Below, one piece after another: positions 1-11,641 of a stretch of 64,000 bases of DNA. Origin of the DNA: [Phialemoniopsis] sp. UDSM-2020 (lineage: Eukaryota > Ascomycota > Sordariomycetes > Thyridiales > Thyridiaceae). Every line of letters begins with the position of its first letter. Position 1 is the stretch's first letter. The notes under the pieces were generated by a model. It saw nothing but the letters and a program-made list of their open reading frames with translations, had not been told where the DNA came from and did no database searches. Position numbers and translations under genes: made by a program. The stretch lies in assembly GCA_018873225.1 (NCBI GenBank), contig JAEILZ010000001.1:1240001-1304000 (forward strand), written 5' to 3'.

Positions 1-732
1 AGCACTGCCTACGGCATACTCGCCTTCCAGAATGCTGCCCAATCTGCCACCGTTGCAGTGCCCCTCTTCTTCCAGATCTTGCTTTCCGTCGGACCATCCA
101 CTGGTGGACTGTATCTCCTACCCAGCGTGCTGGGAAACACCATCGGCGGTCTTGTGACTGGTGTATATATCAAGCGGTACGGCCGGTATCGAGTCCTCGG
201 CATTCTCTCCGGGGTGGTCTCCGCTCTGGCATATCTGCTGATGGCAATGCGCTGGAGTACGGAGTCCAACTTTAGGCCCGTGCTCGAGGACTTCTACGTT
301 CTTCCCGCGGGCATGGGAACTGGGATGGCGTATGGTGTGACGTTCGTCGTCATTACGTCAGGCCTGGCCGTCAAGTTGCGGGAAAGCGGCAGCACCGTCT
401 TGAGTGAAGAGACTGCCATTGCTGGCTCGGGCATGTATCTGGCAGGAAACGTCGGAGGAGCAATCGGTATCAGTCTAGCGAGCGCTGTTCTACAATCTTG
501 CTTCAAGCACCGGCTAGCACTTGACCTTAGTGGCCAGGAGCTAGAGGATGTTACAGCAAAGGCATTGGAGAGTGTTGAGTGGATCCAAGGCCTGCCAAAG
601 GGCAGTCGTCTCAGAAACATCGTGGTTGGTTCATACATGTATGGCATTCGAGCCACCTTTGTAGTGAGCATGATGAGCTCGTTGATATCGGCGTTCTTTG
701 GGCTTTTAGTTGTGGAGCATGGACTTGCTTAG
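1..732 (+). CDS. MFS multidrug antiporter, C-terminal part (5' truncated by window)
   Basis: An open frame enters from the left edge in phase and stops at 730-732, giving the last 243 residues. It is strongly hydrophobic, with about five or six membrane helices. A glycine-rich stretch followed by YIKRYGRYR matches the MFS motif-A type cytoplasmic loop repeated in the second half of the family. The late segment GSGMYLAGNVGGAIGISLASAV is a pore-lining Gly/Ala-rich helix seen in 14-helix drug:H+ antiporters (DHA2 type). These proteins export small toxic molecules or secondary metabolites across the plasma membrane. No intron is needed in the visible part. The substrate cannot be told from sequence. 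It converges with the bZIP gene at 788-1905, only 55 bp away. The family call is firm; the subfamily is an inference. Confidence 0.85.
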   Translation, partial: STAYGILAFQNAAQSATVAVPLFFQILLSVGPSTGGLYLLPSVLGNTIGGLVTGVYIKRYGRYRVLGILSGVVSALAYLLMAMRWSTESNFRPVLEDFYVLPAGMGTGMAYGVTFVVITSGLAVKLRESGSTVLSEETAIAGSGMYLAGNVGGAIGISLASAVLQSCFKHRLALDLSGQELEDVTAKALESVEWIQGLPKGSRLRNIVVGSYMYGIRATFVVSMMSSLISAFFGLLVVEHGLA

Positions 733-787
733 AACAGAGGCAAGATAGTTAACAACCGTGGATTCATTCTTTTGTACTTTCCGTGGC

Positions 788-1905
788 CTAGTCCTGGTCC
801 ACATTTACCAACCCTTCGAGTAGAGGAAACTCATCTACCGCACTCTGACGAAGAGCCCAGTTGTCAATATTGCCCAGGTGATCTCGAAACTCGACACTGA
901 GGTAGCATTCGTCTTGTGATGCTCTGTGCAGACAACTCTCGGCATCTTTCGGCCATAGAACAACTATCTTTTCCAGCAGCATCCTCCGAAATCGTGGCCA
1001 ATGATCCGTGCTCAGCGATTGTATCATATGATCTCGAGCCGCAGGCCAGGGCACGGTATCCATCCATGGCGGATGCGGTACGCGTAACTGCAGAGGCGTT
1101 GGTCGCAGATGCTTGGGCAGCAAATCATACGTCTCTTTCGACAAACACATGCGCCAGCGCACAGTCGTGAACACAGTCCATACCGACGCCAGTCTTGAGA
1201 CCAATGTCGATATAGGTTCATTTGCAATGTTGCAGTGACTGACTAGTATCGTTGAGGCAGTAGGTCGTGATTGCGAAGATGCCTTCGTAAAACTTGTGCC
1301 AGGTGCCTCAAGCATCGGCGCAACATTGGGAGAGGCATCCCGCTCAAACTCTGGGAACCTTACACCTTGTGTCCTGAACTTATGCCCTATTGAATCGAAC
1401 TCCAACAGCATCTTGTCCAGGGCACTCGTCGGTGCTACATTTGGTGGTAGGGTGGCCCATGCTGGGCTTTGCTCATCCGATGGGCTGTGGGATACTGGCG
1501 AAGTTGTCTGAACCGGGGCAGCATGCGCAGATCTATCATCAAGATCCTCGCGGGACATTGATGATGCAGTCACTGCTTCTGGAAACCCTACAGCAGGTGC
1601 CAGCGCATGCGACACCCGGGTGAAGATGGTCCGCAACTCGTCACGTTCGGCCTCAACGACACTCAGATGGGCCCGGAGGAACTGTACTTCCGCCTCGAGC
1701 TCTTGGACACGCGATCTTCTTCGAGCCCTGCAGTTCTCGGTATTCTAGTAAGCAATCTTCCTGAGCATCGATGTGGAGTAGATTGATACCGAGAGATCCA
1801 GCATGGCACATACCGGCACTTGCGCTGCCTGAGCCTATCCGCCGATTGCTTGTCGCGGGATACGGAACTCTCAGCCACCAGGGTAATGTTGTCCATGGCC
1901 GCCAA
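788..1905 (-). CDS. bZIP transcription factor with DUF3425-type C-terminal domain
   Basis: Two exons: 1905-1814 and 1727-788, with an 86-nt intron having donor GTATGT, branch-like CTTACTA and acceptor CTGCAG. The spliced product is 343 aa. The splice joins the two halves of a bZIP basic region: RLRQRKCR from exon 1 and ARRRSRVQELEAEV from exon 2, followed by a short leucine-zipper-like heptad run (residues about 40-60). Residues about 180-340 carry the conserved fungal DUF3425 fold, with the signatures LPKHLRPTPLQLRVPHPPWMD and W-P-F-R. Such proteins are nuclear regulators of metabolism or stress responses in Pezizomycotina. The invariant Asn of the basic region is Lys (residue 29) in this model. 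Start ATG 1905 is the first in frame; 1896 is an alternative. It is transcribed divergently from the sulfatase gene. Confidence 0.82.
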
Positions 1906-2564
1906 CGTTGTTCTTCCTGCTCAACGAGACTCTGCGATTGCGTCAAAGACAAGATCAGCCAAGTCATTCATTGAATTGTGACCATGCAGCAGCAAGGGAG
2001 TTTCAAAGGAGGATGCGGCCCGCTTTATTGCATTTCCCATGTAAAAGCTCCCCGTCATGCAAGGTCACAGTCTAAAATAGTGCCATCCGCCCCGTCCTGA
2101 GTTCTCCTCTTCCCCGGATTTCAACTTCCGAGCTATACAAATGCACAACCACACCTCCATCAATGGTGTGACCTTGCATTAAGCTGGGTTGATCAACACC
2201 ACGACGATTCTGAACGGGCCACGATCTGTTGTGACAACGCATTAGTACAAGGACATTAGATTGACAGCAACCCCAGTTGCACGTGGTATTTGACTGTTAG
2301 CGGTCAGTTCGTGTGTGATACACGGAGGCTCTTACCCTCGATTCTTTGTGTATAGGATTTCAGGTGGGTTATCAGATCCAAGAGGGGCTAGTCAAAAGGT
2401 GATGTTTATACCGTAGTCCTGTGGAATGATTAAGCTTGTGGGCACAAAGCTTTCGCCTGCCAACTATTATTAATGGACGTTTGCCGCTTGAGTGTGTCCC
2501 CGTTGCGAGTTGTCAAGGGAGCTATCGATACCATAACAACAGGCCAAGATTGGTCACCAACATA
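1906..2564. promoter_or_regulatory. Shared divergent promoter region (bZIP / sulfatase)
   Basis: This 659-bp gene-free stretch separates the start codons of two divergently transcribed genes, so it should hold both promoters. It is AT-richer than the flanking genes. I see no convincing TATA box or known operator. An in-frame but signal-peptide-less extension of the sulfatase frame begins at 2436 and is not taken as coding. Confidence 0.5.
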
Positions 2565-4563
2565 ATGCGGCGTCTCCCCAGCTGGCTTTGGCTGACCTCA
2601 GGACTTGTCGCCGGCGTGAACAGCAAAGCAGTTGCAGGGAAGCCCAACGTCGTCTTCATCTTAACGGACGATCAAGATGTGCATATGAACTCGCTCGAGC
2701 ACATGCCATTGTTGCAGAAACACATGATACACCAGGGAACCACATTCCCTCGGCATTACTGCACAATGGCATTGTGCTGCCCGTCACGGGTGAGCTTGAT
2801 GACGGGCATGGCCGCTCACAACACCAATGTGACAGATATCTGGGGACCGTACGGTATGAGTATTGCACTTCGTAGGTGATAAGAGTAGCCCGAAGCTAAC
2901 TCTTTTCATAAAATAGGTGGCTATCATAAGTTCGTCGAAGAAGGTCACAACGAAGCATACCTACCGATATACTTACAAGGAGCCGGCTACGACACATACT
3001 ACGTCGGCAAGTTTCTCAACGGCCACGACGTAGAGAACTACAACAGTCCTCCGGCTGCCGGTTGGACTCAGTCTGACTTTCTTCTCGACCCTTGTACGTG
3101 ATTATCTATCATCTTCTGCTGTTTTCAGAGTCAAAGCTAAGGAGTCGAACGAGACACTTACGAGTATGATAATGGACACTTTGCTCGCAACGGAGGGCCG
3201 CCACGGAGCTACAAGGGCCATTATTCACCGGATGTAACTGCAGAGAAGGCTTATGAGTTTCTTGATGATGCGCTTTCGAAGCCCGATAAGCCGTTCTTTC
3301 TTGGCATAGCTCCCATTGCCTCTCACGGGCACATGGTGCAGAAGCCGTTCAAGGCCGAGCCTCCACAGTACGCAGCGCGACACGCACATCTGTTCAAAGA
3401 GTACAAGATCCCACGAACGGGCAACTTCAACCCAGAAACGGTAAGTATTCCCTTATCCTGCCCCAGCTCTGTGCCGCTTGGCTCAGACTGACACATGGCA
3501 GAACACAGGCGTCTCCTGGATGGCCAAGCTGCCGCACCTCAACGACACGGTCCTCGCCTACAACGACGAGTACCAGCGCTGCCGTCTGCGCTCCCTACAG
3601 TCCGTCGACGAGATGGTCGCCGAGCTCATCGGGCGGCTCGAAGAGGCGGGAGTGCTCGACGACACGTACGTCTTCTACACGACTGACAACGGCTACCACA
3701 TCTCGCAGCACCGCATGCACCCGGGCAAGACGTGCGGCATGGAGACCGACATCAACGTGCCGATGATCGTGCGCGGGCCGGGCATCGAGAAGGGCGCCAC
3801 ATCCCTCGCGGTCACGGCGCATATCGACATCACCCCGACCATTATGACCCTCGCGGGCGCCGAGTGGCGCGACAGGTTCGACGGCGACGTCATGCCGCTG
3901 CACGCCGGGCTCAAGCCCCATGGCGCCTCCTCTACTTCCACAGATGACCAGCCCCCGAGGCACGAGCACGTTGGCATCGAGTACTGGGGCAAGGGCGGGC
4001 CGGAGGGCAAGTACGGCTTCCGCGGCGAGTGGGGCCACCTCAACGGCACGCTCGGCGCCTTTGACAACAACACCTTCAAGAGCGCGCGCGTCATCGGCGA
4101 GGGGTACAGCGTGTACTACTCGGTCTGGTGCACCAACGAGGTGGAGCTGTACGACATGCGCGCGGACCCGGGCCAGGTGCACAACCTGCTGCACCGGGAC
4201 GAGGCGGCGGCGGCGCGGGCGTTGCGCATCGCCGGCCGGCCGATCGACGAGGTGCTCGCGCGCCTGGACGCGCTTGTCTTGGTGCTGGCTGACTGCAAGG
4301 GGGGCTCGTGCCGGGATCCGTGGGGGCAGATACATGGCCGAGGGGCTGGGGTGCGGACCTTGGCGCAGGCGCTGGAGGAGAGGCATGATGGGCTGTATGC
4401 GAAGCAGGAGCATCTGCGCTTTCACTTTTGCCCTATGGGGCATGTGCCGGGGTACTACGAAGGGTCGAAGGACTGGTCGCCGCACCCTATGGTCGGAGGC
4501 AAGGTCAGTTATGCGATGCAAGCGCCGATGGGCGGAGAGATGCACTGGACGGATCTGGTATAA
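2565..4563 (+). CDS. Secreted arylsulfatase
   Basis: Four exons: 2565-2853, 2917-3093, 3154-3440 and 3502-4563, giving 604 aa. All three introns are 60-63 nt, keep frame and have good consensus. The start at 2565 gives a signal peptide (MRRLPSWLWLTSGLVAG). PNVVFILTDDQD (residues 27-38) supplies the calcium-binding aspartates. C71-C-P-S-R75 is the sulfatase signature whose first Cys is converted to formylglycine, the catalytic group that hydrolyses sulfate esters. Later motifs GKTCGMETDINVPMIVRGPG and HIDITPTIMTLAG are typical of the family (PF00884). Expected role: sulfate scavenging, extracellular or in the secretory pathway. The length is normal for fungal arylsulfatases. The 3' exon is much richer in G+C than the 5' exons. 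Choline sulfatase is less likely because of the signal peptide and motif pattern. Confidence 0.93.
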
Positions 4564-6357
4564 GTCAGAGAGATGGAAAGGGAGAGCGTGAGCCATCGCT
4601 CAAGAGTAAAGCAAACATTAGACGTTCACAGAGAAGTCTAATTACTTCAATACGGACCAACTATACAGAACAATCTCTCAAGCTACAGGGAGCTCATGTT
4701 CCAATACCTAGATATTTCGAGATACTGTCAGACAACGCATTGAGAACTGGAGAGATATGATTGTCAGGATATGATACACGGGCGGGACTAACGCCTATGT
4801 CCTTCAGTGTTTTACAATTCGCATAAGCAAAGGCAGGTTTTTGGAAGGTAAGCACGAGTCTACACAACTCAAGTCGATTACATAACAAGGCAAGTCACTT
4901 CGTAGATGCAGCTGCTCTCCACGAAAAGGTAACAACCTCTCCATTGGGTTTCCACCGATAGAATGTCTTCTGTGGGCTAGCTGACCTTCCTACCTTGACA
5001 TCAATGCTTGGCATCGAAAGTAGCTTAAGGTACATCGACGGCGAGATCCGAGGAGAAATAATACAAGATCCACGAATACGTCGATGTTACCCAAAGCGGC
5101 AGAGTACACCAACGGCGAGGCCGATGCGAGCGATTGGAGTCGGGCGATCAGGCAGCTGCCGGAGGGGCTCCATGGACCGGCTAAGCCCGTCTGGGAGGGA
5201 GGCGCCAACTGGTCCAGGGCCATCCCAGGCATCCCAGGTCGAGTCCTGCTCACCGTGCAGCGGGCGTCGCAGGGCTAGCGGGAGCTGTCAGACGCGGTCC
5301 GCAACAGCTGAAATGGAAAGTGGAAGCTGTACCACCTGGAGGGGCTGCTTTACAGGGGGTCACAGGGGGTTTGTTACCTGGTTGGACAGGCGCTAAGGCG
5401 GGTGGTTTGGCGAACCTGGAACCGACTCCACAACGTTATCTGATTATTCTGCATTCCAGTGTGGAGGGACCAACCAGCGCTCTTGCTCTGCCCACCATGG
5501 AATTCATTAATGGGTAGCGCAGTAGAGGAAGCCCGTTGTTGCTCTTCGAGGCATGAACAGCCAAAAGGACAAAGAAGTCGTTCTGTTTGTCACCTGGATG
5601 CCCCATCTCCATCGTCATCTTCGTCGTTAGTCTTGGCATGGCATCAGTCGAATTGTTTAAAGCAAGCAGGACTTGCTACGGCCCCTTGGGACCAGCTTTT
5701 TTTATTATTCATTCATTCTTCCTTCCCTCCCAGCAAACACAGCCCCACTTCTCTGGGGGATCCCAGGCCAGGCAGAGAGACAAAGAGACACTAAATTAGA
5801 CGGCCGCCGTCCAAGAGATCAGACACATTCCAGACGTCAGAAAGAATCCATCCATCCGCTTCGTGTCAATTGCGTGCGCCTGTCAGGATCCGAGCGCATT
5901 CATCTCTCTCTCTCGTCTCGTCGCCTTTCTCTGCGACGAAACAACACGATGCTCTAGTCACGTGTGGACGACTGAGTGCGAGTTCATGTCGCATTGCGGC
6001 CATCCCGACAACATCCTATCCACTACACGTCCCGCCGTGCATCCATTGTTCTCTTCTGTCTGCCTTTCGACAGCCTGACTGCCGGCTCCCTCAATCCAAG
6101 AGGCCAGCACCCTAAAGACACGGGCTGCCAACTTTCCTGCGTCTACATTCTCCGGCACTTTGCATCACACCGGACCACTGCGCGCGCCGCGAGGGCCCTT
6201 CATCTCCACCCCGGCAATTACAGGGAGAGTCACGGCGGCCGCCCTTGTCCATATCGCATCATCTTGAAATCCCCGAGCCAAGATAAGCGACGTCGATTGC
6301 GATCCGACGACTCGGCCAATTGTCCCATTGTTCCTCGTCCCCCCACGACCGCGGACC
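4564..6357. other. Gene-free 1.8-kb region upstream of the phosphodiesterase gene
   Basis: It holds the sulfatase 3' UTR and presumably a long promoter and leader for the phosphodiesterase. It contains several short overlapping frames with no recognisable protein, C/T-rich runs (about 5700-5770 and 5900-5940) and no repeats of note. I find no RNA gene in it. Confidence 0.4.
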
Positions 6358-8466
6358 ATGGGAACCGCGAATGAGGAGGGCGAACAGCCTGCACCTGCAA
6401 TGCAGGTCATCGTTTTAGTAAGTCGCCTCGCTTTCTCTTGTCCTTCAGTTCCCATGCCGCCGTGCCTTGCAGCGCATTGCATATCGCATCTTCATTTGAG
6501 AAACCGGGCACGTGCTGGCGTGCAAGCATCTGGTCCAGCTGCTTGCCGACGCCAACATCGCCTTTTCATATTACCCTTTTCGTCAATCTCTTTTGTGCCC
6601 TTGTACAACTGCTGCACGTACCCATTTCCACAAAATACTTGCTTGATGGACTGGCATATCGAGAGGTCTGCATTCGGTCATCCCGAGTATTGCTTCATCA
6701 TGGATCTCTCACCAATGATTCGGCACTGCCGATGTCACTGATCCGCATCGAGTGGGAATGTCAATGAACACACGGAGTCTCAGTGGTTGCCCTCGCTCCA
6801 TCCTGCGTCTCCTCTCTACCACTCGATCCCCATACTTCTTCGACTCCTTTGCTGACGTGATGACGCGACATAGGGTTCTGGTGGTGGGCCTCTCGAGAAC
6901 AACATCACATCATTTCTCGTGCGTTCCGTTGCTACCGGCTGGGCCAAGGGCTCCATCGTCTCGGTCGATTCTGGTGTCCTCATGGGCTCCATCGCCAGCA
7001 TCCTTGAGAAGACACAGCCAGAGGGTCTCGGCAAGTCTGACGCCCTGCCCCTTCCTCACGTCCTCGCCGAGGGCCCCTTTGCCGGCCTGGAGTTGCCGCA
7101 TGCGTCGCCCACGGCGAATGCGGCGCATATCGTGAGCTTCCATGTCGATACGTTCATGGTCACACACCCTCATCTCGACCACATCTGTGGCTTTGTCGTC
7201 AACACTGCCGGCTTTCTCGGTTCAAAACAGAAGCGATTAGCATGTTCAACGTCCACCGCAGACGCTTTCAAGTGTCACATCTTCAACGACGTCATCTGGC
7301 CTAACCTCACGTCCTTTAATGGCGGCGCGGGGCTGGTTGTCTACCACGAACTGAACGAGGGGGGCTCTCCTGCCTTTGGGGAGGGCGACAGCAAGGGCTA
7401 TCTTGAGATCAGCGATGGCATTTCGGTCAAGATGTGGGGTGTGAGCCATGGGCATTGCATCAGCAAGCGCAATCAACGCAACAGCAATTCCTCATCGGCC
7501 TACAGCAGCGTCGATGCCGGAAGCATCCCGCCTAGCACGAATCTTATCAGCCCCCGTGCCACCATGGCGCAGAACACGGCCGTCTCGAGCCTCAGTTCCT
7601 TTGCTCCTCCCCAGAGAGAATCAAGCGCTCCCTTGCCGGGGAGCTCCGCGCCCTCCGGCACCAGCTTCTCCTCCAGACCCAGTGCTTCCAATACCTCGGC
7701 GCCAGCCGAGAATGTCATCATCTACAATAGCAGCGCTTACTTCATCCGCGATGTCGCCACCGGCCGCGAGGTGCTGATCTTTGGCGACGTCGAGCCCGAC
7801 TCCATGTCGCACTGGCCTCGGAACATTCAAGTGTGGCAGGATGCTGCGCCCAAGATCGTCGCCGGCCACCTCAAGGCCGTCTTTATCGAGAGCAGCTACG
7901 ACAACTCGCAGACTAATGACCGGTTGTTCGGGCACATGACCCCGCGGTTTCTCATGGAAGAGCTGAGCGTCCTCGCCGATGAGGTGAAGGCCGTGCGCGC
8001 AGCCGTCGCACAAGAGGCCCGCGAGTCGCGGGACGCAAAGAAGCGGAAGCGATCTGTCGGCGACGACCTTGGCTTTGCTAATCAGGGACGGCGAAAGCCC
8101 AGCGCGCTGCAGAGAGTCAGTAGCTCCGGCCTCGAGGACCCCGTGTCACCCCGAACTACGCGGCAGAACACCCGAGCGGGGACCGACTCGCCGCAGTTGG
8201 CGACGCCGACGGCGGAGCTCTCACTCAAAGACATCCCCCACCACTCGATGTTGCCCGATCCCGAGCCGTCGGAGTCATTTCCGCCGGCGCCACCGGGCCC
8301 GCCGCTCAAGGGTCTCAAGGTCGTGGTCATCCACATCAAGGACAAGGCTCGGGACGGGGCGACGGTGGGCGAGACGATATTGCAAGAGCTGCTGGAGCAC
8401 GAAGAGATCGCGCAGCTCGGCTGCGAGTTTGTCATACCTCATCAAGGCATGAGTCTGTATTTCTAA
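6358..8466 (+). CDS. Class II (low-affinity) cAMP phosphodiesterase
   Basis: Two exons: 6358-6417 and 6874-8466, separated by an unusually long 456-nt intron (GTAAGT...TAG, with a GCTGACG branch). The product is 550 aa. The splice creates QVIVL-GSGGGPLENN, the N-terminal strand and loop of the family (PF02112). HPHLDH at about residues 118-123 is the metal-binding signature of this metallo-beta-lactamase-fold enzyme; further conserved blocks are FGDVEPD and FIESSYDN. It hydrolyses cAMP to AMP and so tunes PKA signalling; it is the orthologue type of yeast Pde1. A Ser/Pro-rich, low-complexity insertion (about residues 190-260) and a charged linker (about 380-470) are additions relative to yeast. 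The natural C-terminus is QGMSLYF. Confidence 0.92.
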
Positions 8467-8894
8467 AAGGGGCCGTCGCCGCCCATTCTCTATTTCCTTT
8501 GATATATCATCTGATGCAGGTTACGAAAGGGGATCTGGCGTTGGTAGCGGGCAGGATGCATTCGGCGTATATGTGCGTTTTGATGTCTACTGGAACTAGG
8601 ACGAGCATGCTCTTACGAGGAGTGGGGGAATCTGACAGAGCATTGTATGATTATGATCTATATATGTCGGCTACGGCTGGATACTTGGAGTTCGAGTGGG
8701 ATGATTTGTATTTGAAAATAGCGAGAGCTAGTCGGGTTGCCTCCAGGCTGGTACTATATCATCTGTCCATACCGCAATGACCTCTCCGTTCCTACTGAGT
8801 CTGTGTCTATGAATATCGTCATGAACTTGGTGCTCAAGTTTTGTCGGATTTCATTCAGGAGTGCTCTACTTGTCTATATGTGTGTCTCAGTACA
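8467..8894. other. Convergent intergenic region, phosphodiesterase / EthD gene
   Basis: A 428-bp stretch between two gene 3' ends, AT-rich with T-rich runs. It presumably holds both polyadenylation regions. Nothing else is recognised. Confidence 0.4.
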
Positions 8895-9435
8895 TCATAT
8901 AATCTGCTTGACCTCGGCCCGCACGCGCATGACCCCGACCTTCTTGTCGATGAACTTTCTCTCGTCCGGCTCGATCGTGTTGATGTAGTACGGGTCCTTG
9001 AAGGCCGCGGCAAACGCCTCGAAGCTCGGCACCTCCATAATGGCCGCGCCGTCGTACTCGTCGGCCAGGTTGACCGGCAGGCTCGACTTGTCCACCTCGG
9101 GCCCGATGGGCAGGGCGTCGGCGTTGAGGTCCGGCGTCGCGTGCATCTTTTTTCAACACGATATCAACACCAAATGTCTGAATGCAATCATTATATTCTG
9201 AAGGGGGGGGGGGGCGGCGAAAACGAACCTGCCGGTAGGAGATGAAGCCGTGCTTGCGCGCCCAGGGCTTGACGAGCTCGCCGTGCACGTGCTCCCAGTG
9301 GTGGTAGAACTCGGCGGGCGTCATGGCCGGGTTGCGCTTGACGAAGGCGATGCTGGCGACGGTCTGGCCGCCGGCCGAGGGCGGTGCCGCTGTCTCGGCC
9401 GCGGCGACGAGGTCGCCCATCGGGTTGGAGGACAT
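8895..9435 (-). CDS. EthD-domain protein
   Basis: Two exons: 9435-9229 and 9146-8895, with an 82-nt intron. The product is 152 aa. Residues about 25-70 (IAFVKRNPAMTPAEFYHHWEHVHGELVKPWARKHGFISYRQ) match the start of the EthD fold (PF07110), a dimeric alpha/beta barrel. The second exon completes it with YDGAAIMEVPSFEAFAAAFKDPYY. In fungi these small cytosolic proteins often sit beside oxidases or polyketide genes, but their chemistry is usually unknown; some act as dehydratases or aromatases. No such cluster surrounds this one. A 12-nt C run (coding sense) lies 12 nt after the donor and doubles as a pyrimidine tract. Confidence 0.85.
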
Positions 9436-9792
9436 GGCTTACAAGGCGGCGAAGGTATGCGGGTGTGTAAAGTGTTTTATCTGGTAACGATCGTTGAATT
9501 TGTATTTCTTTATCTGTTTCTTAAAAGAGATTGTTTGCTCGATGATGTTGCACAAGTGGTTACATCATTTTCAGTGAGGTTGAAGATGAGACTCCGCAAT
9601 GCGGAAAAGAGTAGCCGTTCTTAGTATGTGCAACTTTGACGCCAACTTCCTCACTAAGAGACATTTCCGCTCACGGCCAAGAAAATGACAACCTATTTTA
9701 GAATGAACAGCTCAGAACTGGCAGACGGCGATATCTCCATGGTTCCGTTGCTGATGCTCTTCATAAGAATGTAGTGATCCGACAGCCGGCCC
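9436..9792. other. Intergenic region between EthD and GH16 genes
   Basis: This 357-bp AT-rich stretch lies upstream of the EthD gene and downstream of the GH16 gene, both on the minus strand. It presumably holds the EthD promoter. No recognisable element. Confidence 0.35.
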
Positions 9793-10680
9793 TTAGGGGT
9801 TATACGAAAGCACTTCGAGGTTGCGGACCACATACTCGGTGTCTAAGAACAGGTCAATATTTGGACTCTAGGAGTTGTGACATATAAAAGCTTCACTTAC
9901 TCGAAGTAGGCCCAGGTGACCCAGAAGACCCTTCCATCTGAAGGTTGATGATCCTAAACCAGGAGTCAGCACATCTATACATCGCTCGGCACACACCACA
10001 AACACTCACAAGTACATCGGCTTCCCAAAGAACCCCTTGCCATACTGCGTCGTGACAAGACTGTCGTCCATGAAGAACTTGATCGACACGTCCCGTCCGT
10101 TCTCGTCGCGCACCTCGCACCGGATCTTGTGGAAGCTGCCCGGGTTCGGATAGTTGACGTCCCTGGCCGCAACCTGCGACGACGTGTTGAACGTGTTGAA
10201 CGAGATCTTGCCCGACCCCTTCCACTCGGCCATGTCGATCTCGGGCGGCCACCCGTCCACGTACGTGAGCCAAAAGGCAGGCCACGTGCCCTTGGTCGTA
10301 GTAGCCTTGAACTCGGCCGAGAAGTCGTACCCGCCGCCCTTGGAGACGTTGAAGTGCTCCTTGGCGTGGATGGCGCCGGACAGGTAGTGGATAGGGATGG
10401 CCTTGTTGTCGTGGCGCGCGGGCTTCTGGCCCGTGACGGGCTTGGCCGTGATGGTCAGGACGCCCGACGAGAACTTGACCTGCCCTTTGTCCATGCGCGC
10501 GCCGCCGTTGTGGTCGGTTCCCCAGGGGTAGTTGTAGTTCCAGTCCGCGTCAAAGTCCTGCTGGCTGTTGAAGCTGGTCTTGGGGATCATGGTGCGCACG
10601 GCGCCGGCGGCCGGCAGGGACGAGAGGCCCGCGCCGGCGGCCAGGAGCAGCGACGCTGCTGCGAAGGGTGAGGTGCGCAT
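9793..10680 (-). CDS. Secreted GH16 family glycoside hydrolase (glucanase-like)
   Basis: Three exons: 10680-10010, 9953-9901 and 9842-9793, with 56- and 58-nt introns, giving 257 aa. Residues 1-27 form a signal peptide ending in an Ala-rich cleavage region. E147-I-D149-M-A-E152 is the GH16 active-site strand (E-x-D-x-x-E), with nucleophile Glu147 and acid/base Glu152. It is preceded by the family's GTWPAFWL substrate-cleft strand. The C-terminal strands DVSIKFFMDDSLV and EYVVRNLEVLSY complete the beta-jelly-roll. The protein should act outside the cell on beta-glucans or related galactans; some family members lack a known substrate. No GPI signal, carbohydrate-binding module or membrane helix is seen. 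Confidence 0.9.
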
Positions 10681-11641
10681 CTTCTTTTTGTGAAAAGTCC
10701 GTTTCTCAATGCGTTTGTCAAGTCTCGAGCTGGTGGCGCATCTGTCTTGAGCGAGTATGGTGCTGAGGGGGAAGCCACCTTTATATACACGGGCGTCTCC
10801 TGGCGACGGAGCTCAGCTCAAGGGACGTGGACAAGAGTCTAGCAGGAAGGCTGTACCGTCACTCGTGGGATTTTTCCAGGGATCGCGAACGGTATAATAC
10901 CCCTCGCTGTGACGTCCGGTTAATCTTGGGCACCCCGATGCATTACCCGGTCCGGCTCGGACCGCAGTGGTATCCATATTGACCTAATTGGAGTCACTCA
11001 AAGATCTGCACTCCGTGGTTCTCGAAAATACTACTTACCTGAATGGGCAGCTCAAATATCTGCGTGAATGGAGTTGACCGTTATGACGGGTCAACCATCA
11101 TCTCGACACCAGTTACAGGAGACTATACAAAGTCGCATGTTGCTTGCACTAGCATTGCAAGGGTGGAAAGAACGATCAGTGGAACAAACTTAAGATTCAA
11201 GGAAGCAAGGAACGTCCGAGGAGAAGCTATCGTTTATTTCGTACTCAACAAAAAAGAGGCTCAGTATCGTTGGCACTCCTACTAATTCGTGTGCATAGCA
11301 CAAGCACACTTGCATAAGGGAGAGAGTTCGACACACAAAATGTCTTAGAAAAGGGGTCAGATTGGAACATTCGGGTTCCACCGCTGTTTACGCTCTTTCC
11401 GGGTAGGACAATACGCCGAAGCCCGATCGGTGACAAAGCAAATCCTCTCTTGGGAGCTGCCGGGTTATGGATGGGGACGAATGCCCCGAAATCCGAGTCG
11501 CTGGGAAAGGCTTCAATCGAACCAGGTGCCAGTGTTTTGCATGGCAACTCAAGTTCTAAAGCCGCTTCAGTCCCTTGATATCGCTCCGGCTTTGTGGGGA
11601 TACAGTGGACAATCCTGTACAGAAACGTCAGCAGGTAGGAC
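10681..11641. other. Gene-free region between GH16 and repeat-protein genes
   Basis: About 960 bp. The first 110 bp hold the GH16 leader and TATA box. The rest carries only weak frames. One minus-strand frame (11694-11245) could be joined to the repeat-protein gene by a very short intron, but I do not count it as coding. Confidence 0.35.
10780..10787 (-). promoter_or_regulatory. TATA box of the GH16 gene
   Basis: TATATAAA on the minus strand, about 100 bp upstream of the GH16 start codon at 10680. It is a sensible position for a fungal TATA element given a short leader. It is recognised by sequence and position only. Confidence 0.55.

Noticed and set aside
3595..4596. 333-residue open frame antisense to the sulfatase
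   Set aside because: It is a by-product of GC-rich third positions in the sulfatase last exon; composition is Arg/His/Val-rich with no domain, and the sense strand codes a clear enzyme.
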